This document shows, one piece after another, positions 1-5,203 of a DNA stretch of 10,334 bases. Both the position numbers and the translations under genes were made by a program. The notes under the pieces were generated by a model. That model was not told where the DNA came from. It saw only the letters and a program-made list of their open reading frames with translations, and did no database searches. The stretch is taken from NCBI GenBank assembly GCA_905214895.1, contig CAJMNP010000021.1, forward strand, positions 1 through 10,334. Reading direction: 5' to 3'. Positions within the stretch are counted from its first letter, which is position 1. Each line of letters starts with the position of its first letter. The DNA comes from an uncultured bacterium. Its GTDB lineage: Bacteria; Actinomycetota; Coriobacteriia; Coriobacteriales; Coriobacteriaceae.

Positions 1-8
1 GGTTGGCC

Positions 9-1862
9 ATGCCGCTTTTCTCGCAACATACCGCCCGGTTCTCGCCGGACGTTCCCTTGGAGGGCACCAGCTCTCGCGAGCTGCTCAAGCGGTACCAGCC
101 GCTCGAGACGCTTGCGACCGGCGGTTTTGGCTCCATCGAGATCTGCCGCGACACGCACCTGCGCCGTCGCGTGGCCATTAAGCGCATCCCCCTCACAGAC
201 GGCGCCGGCATGCCCGCCAGCGATATCATGGACGTGCTGCGCGAGGCGCATACCGCCGCCATGCTCCAACATCCCAATATCGTGCAGGTCATCGACTTTA
301 CGCACGACACCGCCTATGCCTACCTGGTCATGGAATATGTCGATGGCATGTCGCTCGCCGAGTTTTTGCATCGAGTCGACGGCCATTCGCTCACCTTTGA
401 CGAGGCGGCGGCCATTGCCGACGCGCTGGGCCAGGCGCTCACCTTCGCCCATAGCAATGGCGTGCTCCACCTGGACATCAAGCCTGCCAACGTGCTCATC
501 GACCACTCGGGCAACGTTAAGCTCACCGACTTTGGCATGGCACGTCTGTCGTCTGCCGGCGGCTTTGGCGGTTCGCGCGGCGGCACCATCGGCTACATGC
601 CACCCGAGCAGCTCGATATCGAGACCGGCACGGTCGACGAGCGCGCCGACGTCTTCGCCCTCGCCTGCGTCATTTACGAGAGCCTGTGCGGCAGCGCCCC
701 CTTTATGGCGGCAACGCCCGCCGACTCGCTCGGCCGCATCATCGGCGGCGCCACCTATCCCAGCGAGCTGATACCGCACTTTCCCCCGGGAGCCGAGGCA
801 GCGCTGATGAACGCCCTCTCCCCCATGCCGCAAGACCGCCCCAACAGCATCGAGGCATTTTGCGACCAGCTGCTCTCCGGCTTGGGCAGCGTGCGCGAGG
901 GCCGTCGCAGCCTGGAGCAGATGGTGGGCGAGCTGTCGGATGACGAGCGCGCGGCAGACGATATCGAATCGTTGCCCTATGAGGACGGCACCATCGAGGT
1001 CGACCCCGCACTCGGCTGGGCCGGCACGCGCTGGAGCCACGCGCGCAACTACACCATGCGCGCCATCTCGGCTCTCTCGTGTGGTGCCTTTAGCTTTTTG
1101 CTCATGCAGACGGCTGGCGTCGCGGCGCTTCCCGGACTTATTGCCGCGGCTATCGCGATTGGAGCGGCCGCCGGCCTGGCCCCGCAGATTGGTTCGGCTA
1201 TCTCGGCCGTGGGCTTTTTGGTACTTATGGCCAACGCCACCATGCAAGCGCAGGGCATCCTGTCGATGCTGCCCGTCGCGGTGCTCTTTGCCGCCACCAT
1301 GTCCGGTTGGTGGATCGCCTGGGGCCGCACCGAGGCCGCCGCGAGCGCCGCGCTCACCTGTGCGGTGGCACTCGGCTGTCTGACGGGCGATGTCCTCCTT
1401 GCCGCCGGGGTCGCTGCCGGCATCGCGGCCTTTTGGCTCGGCCCGGCAAGCGCCGCGGCAGTCACGGGGATGGGTGCGCTTTTTGGCCGCCTGGCTACGG
1501 TTGCGCTTTCCGCCGGAGGCGTGCTGGGACTCGGCAATGTTGCCGCGGCGCTGGGAGACACGCTCTTCTGGGCTGCCGTTGTGCTCGTCGCGGCGACAGC
1601 TGCACTGACATCTCTGCTGCTCAACGCCCATGCCAAGCGTGCCGAGCAGGGCTCGAACCTGACCGCAATCGTTGCCATCGCCGGCTGCGGAATAGGCTCC
1701 GCGGCATCGCTTTGTCTTGCACACCATATGGAAATTGCCAGCCTTGCGGCCGCGGTCGTCGTCAAGGCGGCAGTTGCGGGAACCCTATCCTCTATAATCG
1801 TTGGGATATGCCTATATTTGCTCGGATACCAAAGAACCTATACGGAGAGTGATCTTTCGTGA
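9..1862 (+). CDS. Ser/Thr protein kinase with polytopic membrane C-terminal domain (5' end at window edge)
   Basis: This is a Hanks-type Ser/Thr kinase, 617 residues from the ATG at 9. A TTG at 3 is also in frame and the frame is open to the window edge, so the true start could lie upstream. The kinase domain spans about residues 29-291. It has a glycine loop ATGGFGSI (36-43, with Ala for the first Gly), the catalytic Lys58 in VAIK, Glu79 on helix C, HLDIKPAN (154-161), DFG (174-176) and PPEQ (198-201). The HRD Arg is Leu155, which makes it a non-RD kinase, and the activation loop is Gly/Ser-rich without the usual Thr pair. An acidic juxtamembrane stretch (about 300-349) includes Thr328 in EDGTIEV. 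Residues about 350-608 form roughly 9-11 hydrophobic helices of unknown function. There are no PASTA repeats. It overlaps fhaA by 4 bases. It may fill a PknA-like role, but it is not a clear PknA orthologue, so no symbol is given. Confidence 0.9.
   Translation: MPLFSQHTARFSPDVPLEGTSSRELLKRYQPLETLATGGFGSIEICRDTHLRRRVAIKRIPLTDGAGMPASDIMDVLREAHTAAMLQHPNIVQVIDFTHDTAYAYLVMEYVDGMSLAEFLHRVDGHSLTFDEAAAIADALGQALTFAHSNGVLHLDIKPANVLIDHSGNVKLTDFGMARLSSAGGFGGSRGGTIGYMPPEQLDIETGTVDERADVFALACVIYESLCGSAPFMAATPADSLGRIIGGATYPSELIPHFPPGAEAALMNALSPMPQDRPNSIEAFCDQLLSGLGSVREGRRSLEQMVGELSDDERAADDIESLPYEDGTIEVDPALGWAGTRWSHARNYTMRAISALSCGAFSFLLMQTAGVAALPGLIAAAIAIGAAAGLAPQIGSAISAVGFLVLMANATMQAQGILSMLPVAVLFAATMSGWWIAWGRTEAAASAALTCAVALGCLTGDVLLAAGVAAGIAAFWLGPASAAAVTGMGALFGRLATVALSAGGVLGLGNVAAALGDTLFWAAVVLVAATAALTSLLLNAHAKRAEQGSNLTAIVAIAGCGIGSAASLCLAHHMEIASLAAAVVVKAAVAGTLSSIIVGICLYLLGYQRTYTESDLS
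1793..1798 (+). promoter_or_regulatory. Possible internal -10 element ahead of fhaA
   Basis: A perfect TATAAT lies in the last codons of the kinase gene, about 60 bases before the fhaA start, inside a locally AT-rich stretch (about 1785-1858) of an otherwise very GC-rich region. No good -35 box is seen at 16-18 bases upstream; TTGCGG at 1774 is too close, with a 13-base spacer. It could be a weak internal promoter that uncouples fhaA onward from the first kinase, or chance within Ser-Ile-Ile codons. Confidence 0.3.
1844..1849 (+). promoter_or_regulatory. Ribosome binding site deciding the GTG start of fhaA
   Basis: GGAGAG lies 9 bases before GTG 1859-1861, inside the end of the kinase gene. 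It supports a GTG start that overlaps the kinase stop codon as GTGA, which implies translational coupling. Confidence 0.7.
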
Positions 1863-2869
1863 ACTTCCTGAACATCTTCGAGGACCACGTGGCCGGCATC
1901 TTCGGTGCTACCCGTGCCCCGTTCTCCTTTAAGAAGCTTGCCAAGCAGGCCGCTCGCGACATGGAGGATCAGACTCTGGTGATCAACGGCGTCAACACCG
2001 CGCCGGCACTCTATACCATCCTGATCGCCGCCGACGACGATCCCATGCTCGCCCCGTTCTACCCCGAGCTTTCGCGCGAAGTCCGCGAGTTTGTGAAGGC
2101 ACAGGCCGAAAAGCGCCGCTATGTGTTTGTCGGCGAACCCCTCGTTCGCTTTATGATCGACCCGCAGCTGCGCGCCGGCAAGTTCTCGGTCTTTGCCGAG
2201 AACGTCGACGCCCCCACGCTCGGTCGTCTGTACGAGGAAGAGCGCGCCTACCAGAATGGCCTGGGCCAGAACAACTCGGCCGCAAGCCGCGCCGCCAGCG
2301 CTCCCCGTGCCGGCAAGCAGCAATTCGCCGCTCCGCAGCAACAGCACCCCGCCGCCATGCCCCAGCAGCCGGCGCCCCGTGCCGCCGCTCCCGACCCGCT
2401 CGCCGTGGCTGACCCCTTTGCGCCCAACGTCCCCGACCCCGCCGCCGCGCCCATCCCCGTGCCGCAAACCGTCTCTCGTGACGCCCTCGCCGGTATGGGC
2501 GGAGCCGCCGCGACCGGCGCCGCCGTGGGCCTTGGCGCCGCGGCCGGTATTGCCTCTAACATGGCGAGCACCCGCGCCCCGCAGCGCCCGCTCGCCCAGC
2601 TCGTCGACGTCGTGAGCGGCGAGAGCCACAGCATCACTTCCGCGCAGGTGACCATCGGTCGCGAGCGTTCGGTTTCGGACATAGCCCTGCGCGACCCCAA
2701 CGTGTCGCGCCGTCACGCCCAGCTCACCTTTACCGGTTCGGACTGGTCGATCGAGGACCTCAATTCCACCAACGGCACGCTCGTCAACAACCGCCGCATC
2801 ACGCGCTGCCCGCTGCGCAACGGCGACCTGCTGACGTTTGGCCTAAGCACCTTTGAATTTAGGGGATAG
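1859..2869 (+). CDS. fhaA: FhaA: DUF3662 and FHA domain phosphothreonine-binding protein
   Basis: This is a cytoplasmic adaptor of 336 residues. The N-terminal DUF3662 domain (about 1-116) begins MNFLNIFEDHVAGIFG and includes RYVFVGEP. A Pro/Ala/Gln-rich linker (about 120-210) follows, then a Gly/Ala-rich stretch (about 212-238), then a C-terminal FHA domain (about 245-336). The FHA domain keeps its phosphothreonine-binding residues: Gly267-Arg268, Ser283-Arg-Arg-His286 and Asn305-Gly306-Thr307. The domain order matches actinobacterial FhaA, which in mycobacteria binds the PknB-phosphorylated pseudokinase domain of the lipid II flippase MviN/MurJ. The start is GTG, with GGAGAG at 1844 and a GTGA overlap with the kinase stop. 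The gene ends 6 bases before fhaB. A partner role with the two kinases here is inferred from family knowledge and operon position. The identification is firm; the client protein is not in the window. Confidence 0.94.
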   Translation: MNFLNIFEDHVAGIFGATRAPFSFKKLAKQAARDMEDQTLVINGVNTAPALYTILIAADDDPMLAPFYPELSREVREFVKAQAEKRRYVFVGEPLVRFMIDPQLRAGKFSVFAENVDAPTLGRLYEEERAYQNGLGQNNSAASRAASAPRAGKQQFAAPQQQHPAAMPQQPAPRAAAPDPLAVADPFAPNVPDPAAAPIPVPQTVSRDALAGMGGAAATGAAVGLGAAAGIASNMASTRAPQRPLAQLVDVVSGESHSITSAQVTIGRERSVSDIALRDPNVSRRHAQLTFTGSDWSIEDLNSTNGTLVNNRRITRCPLRNGDLLTFGLSTFEFRG

Positions 2870-2875
2870 TCGCTT

Positions 2876-3292
2876 ATGAACATCGATATCGTCCTTTTTG
2901 CAGGCCGCATCGTCCTGGTCGCCTTGCTCTACATCTTCCTGTTCGCCGTCATGAAAACCGGCGTGGGACTCGTACGCGGCCAGCGCCGCGACTCCGCTAT
3001 CTGGACGATCGATGTGGACAAGGGTCCGCGCGGCATCCGTGGCATCCATGTAGACATGCTCGGCCCCGTCATCGTGGGCCGCTCGCCGTCCTCGGACATC
3101 TGCATCAACGAACCGTTTGTCTCGGCCTCGCACGCACGCTTTTCGCTGCAGGGCCCGGCACTCATTATCGAAGATCTCAACTCGCTGAACGGCACGCTCG
3201 TTAACGGCCGTCAGCTGGTAGAGCCCGCAACGCTGCGCGAGGGTGACGAGGTCCAGATTGGCGACGTGGTCATGAAGGTGAACCGTCGATGA
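2876..3292 (+). CDS. fhaB: FhaB: membrane-anchored FHA domain protein
   Basis: A small protein of 138 residues. One N-terminal hydrophobic helix (about 4-27) is followed by Arg/Lys-containing sequence, which predicts a short outside end and a cytoplasmic FHA domain (about 55-136). The FHA binding residues are present: Gly68-Arg69, Ser83-x-x-His86 and Asn105-Gly106-Thr107. Size, single TM helix, FHA domain and position between fhaA and pstP match actinobacterial FhaB (also called FipA in mycobacteria), which is linked to growth and division complexes through phosphothreonine binding. AGGGGAT at 2861-2867, overlapping the fhaA stop, is a good ribosome binding site for ATG 2876. The stop overlaps the pstP start as ATGA. 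I see no GarA-like N-terminal phospho-Thr motif, because the N-terminus is the membrane helix. Confidence 0.93.
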   Translation: MNIDIVLFAGRIVLVALLYIFLFAVMKTGVGLVRGQRRDSAIWTIDVDKGPRGIRGIHVDMLGPVIVGRSPSSDICINEPFVSASHARFSLQGPALIIEDLNSLNGTLVNGRQLVEPATLREGDEVQIGDVVMKVNRR

Positions 3293-5187
3293 TCGACGAG
3301 GAGAACAAGTCCGCAACCATGCCCGAGACGCCGACTGCCCCCGCAGCTGCGCCGGCCCATGCCGCTCCGGCGCGCCCTGCGACCGTGAAGCCCGAGGACA
3401 CCGTGTTCTCCCTGCCTCTTTCGCATGTAACTCAAGAATATCCGGCGCTCGTCGATGACGAGGATGCCGACACCGAGCAGCTCGACGCCCCCATCGGGGC
3501 GCACGCTGCCGAGCCGCCCGCGGAACCGGAGGCAACGCCCGCACCGGCTCACTTTGCCGAGCCCGTCGCCGAGGCGATGAACGAGAGCGCTGCCGTGTTT
3601 GCAGCCCCCGAGCCTGCCGCGCCGGTATTCCCCGTCGCCCCGGCAAGCGAGGCGGCACCCGCGTCCGCAACGCCTGTCGAAGTTGAGCGGCCCGTTGCCG
3701 CGCCCGCCGCAGCTCCCGAGCCCTCTGCTCAACCCCAGAGCACGCCCGCGCCGTCGCACTTTGCGACGCCCGAGCCGACGGCTGTCGAGCCGCAGCAGGA
3801 CGGCGATCCCGCCGACCGCGTAACCGAAGATCTCAACCTTCCGGACATCTCCGACGCCGAGTCGGGAGACGATGCCGACACCGTCTCCCCCGGCGACACC
3901 GCCGAGATCGATGTCGCCGCCGTGGAGGCAAAGCTCAAAGATCCCGGCTCGACCATGAGCTTTGAGCCGCTGACCGACGAGCGCATCGAGACCGACTCGA
4001 CCTACGACGCCGGCACCACCACGCAGCTTATGTGGGGCGCCCGCTCCGACGTCGGATGTGTACGCCCGCATAATGAGGACTCCTATCTGGTGCAGTCGCC
4101 GCTCTTTTGCGTGTGCGACGGCATGGGAGGACACGCCGCCGGCGAGGTGGCATCCTCCATCGCCGTCGAGACCATCGCCAAGACGGCGCCGCAGTCCGCC
4201 GACGCCGCGCGCCTGGCCGCAGCCGTCGAGGCCGCCAACGCCGCCGTGATCGAGGCCGCCCTCAACGGCCTGGGCAAACCCGGCATGGGATGCACGGCCA
4301 CCTGCGCCTACATCGAAAACGACACGCTTGCCATCGCCCACGTGGGCGACTCGCGCGCCTACCTGCTCCACGAGGGTACGCTCATCCGCGTGACCCGCGA
4401 CCACTCCTACGTGGAGGAGCTCGTGGATGCCGGCGAGATTACGGCCGACGAGGCCCGCGTCCACCCCAACCGCTCGGTCATCACCCGCGCGCTGGGCTCG
4501 GATCCCGCCATGTATGCCGACCACTTTACCCTGCACATCGAGGAGGGCGACCGCCTGATTCTGTGCTCCGACGGTCTTTCGAGCATGATTCCCGATAGCG
4601 ATATCGAGAATATCGCTACGCAGTCCTCGACCGCACAGATCTGTGTCGACAACCTGGTGGACGCGGCGCTCGCCGCCGGCGGCCACGACAATGTGACCGT
4701 GGTGGTCGTCGACCTGGTCGACGACGGCGTCATGCGCGAGGCAAAACGCGTCCGACGCCGCAATGTCACCATCGCCGCCATCGTGGCCCTTGTCTTTGTG
4801 CTGGTAGCAGGCATCTGGGCATACACGGGCATCACCGGCTCCTATTACTTGGGAACCTACCACGGCAATGTCGCCGTCTGGCGCGGCCTGCCCGGCAAGA
4901 CACTCGGGGTCGAGCTCCACTGGCTCGAGAGCGAAACCAGCATCAAACTGTCCGACCTGCCCGAAGACACGCAAAACCGCCTGAAGGCAGGCATTCCGCA
5001 AACGAGTGTCGACGATGCGCAGGACACCATTTCCAAGTACCGCCATCAGATTGACGAGGAGCAGACCCGTCAGGTGATTGACGCGCAAACGATTCGCGAC
5101 AACACCGATCAGGAATCCAACTCCGAGTCAGATTCCGAGAAAACCGCCGAACAGTCAGCCGAGGCCGAAGCCTCCGATAAGAATTAG
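3289..5187 (+). CDS. pstP: PstP: PP2C-family Ser/Thr protein phosphatase with long N-terminal extension
   Basis: A 632-residue metal-dependent phosphatase expected to reverse phosphorylation by the operon's kinases. The PP2C domain (about 245-480) has the expected motifs: RPHNED (259-264), DGMGG (277-281), VGDSRAY (352-358), SDGL (427-430) and GGHDN (464-468), so the metal-binding Asp residues are intact. A TM helix (about 492-513) after basic residues leads to an extracytoplasmic tail (514-632) that ends in Ser/Glu/Asp-rich sequence. Residues 1-243 are unusual: they are Ala/Pro/Glu/Asp-rich, probably disordered, and absent from the mycobacterial enzyme, which starts at the catalytic domain. 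They contain a duplicated decapeptide and acidic Thr motifs (Thr62, Thr198, Thr204). The start at 3289 is supported by AAGGTG at 3275-3280 and the ATGA overlap with fhaB. The internal Met248 has no visible ribosome binding site. A 16-base gap precedes the next gene. Confidence 0.94.
   Translation: MIDEENKSATMPETPTAPAAAPAHAAPARPATVKPEDTVFSLPLSHVTQEYPALVDDEDADTEQLDAPIGAHAAEPPAEPEATPAPAHFAEPVAEAMNESAAVFAAPEPAAPVFPVAPASEAAPASATPVEVERPVAAPAAAPEPSAQPQSTPAPSHFATPEPTAVEPQQDGDPADRVTEDLNLPDISDAESGDDADTVSPGDTAEIDVAAVEAKLKDPGSTMSFEPLTDERIETDSTYDAGTTTQLMWGARSDVGCVRPHNEDSYLVQSPLFCVCDGMGGHAAGEVASSIAVETIAKTAPQSADAARLAAAVEAANAAVIEAALNGLGKPGMGCTATCAYIENDTLAIAHVGDSRAYLLHEGTLIRVTRDHSYVEELVDAGEITADEARVHPNRSVITRALGSDPAMYADHFTLHIEEGDRLILCSDGLSSMIPDSDIENIATQSSTAQICVDNLVDAALAAGGHDNVTVVVVDLVDDGVMREAKRVRRRNVTIAAIVALVFVLVAGIWAYTGITGSYYLGTYHGNVAVWRGLPGKTLGVELHWLESETSIKLSDLPEDTQNRLKAGIPQTSVDDAQDTISKYRHQIDEEQTRQVIDAQTIRDNTDQESNSESDSEKTAEQSAEAEASDKN
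3535..3771 (+). repeat. Duplicated decapeptide in the PstP N-terminal extension
   Basis: Two copies of TPAP[AS]HFA[ET]P are encoded at 3535-3564 (residues 83-92) and 3742-3771 (residues 152-161). The codons differ between copies, so it is conserved at protein level rather than as a recent DNA duplication. The motif may be a short binding element within a disordered region; its function is unknown. Confidence 0.55.
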
Positions 5188-5195
5188 AAAGGGAG
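5188..5195 (+). promoter_or_regulatory. Ribosome binding site of the rodA-pbpA fusion gene
   Basis: AAAGGGAG sits 8 bases before ATG 5204 and directly after the pstP stop. It selects the start MSRRN and rules out the in-frame ATG at 5078, which lies within pstP and would add a 42-residue Pro/Arg/Lys-rich run unlike any SEDS protein. Confidence 0.85.
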
Positions 5196-5203
5196 TGCCG
5201 CTT

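Noticed and set aside
1838..2716. Minus-strand open frame of 292 codons opposite fhaA
   Set aside because: Gly/Ala/Arg/Val-rich shadow of the FhaA linker codons; no family features.
3211..5088. Long minus-strand open frame of 625 codons opposite pstP
   Set aside because: It is antisense to a gene with clear PP2C motifs, has Gly/Arg/His/Val-rich composition typical of GC-rich shadow frames, and has no recognisable domain.
5078..5203. N-terminal extension of rodA-pbpA from an ATG inside pstP
   Set aside because: No ribosome binding site, it overlaps pstP by 110 bases out of frame, and the strong AAAGGGAG sits before ATG 5204.
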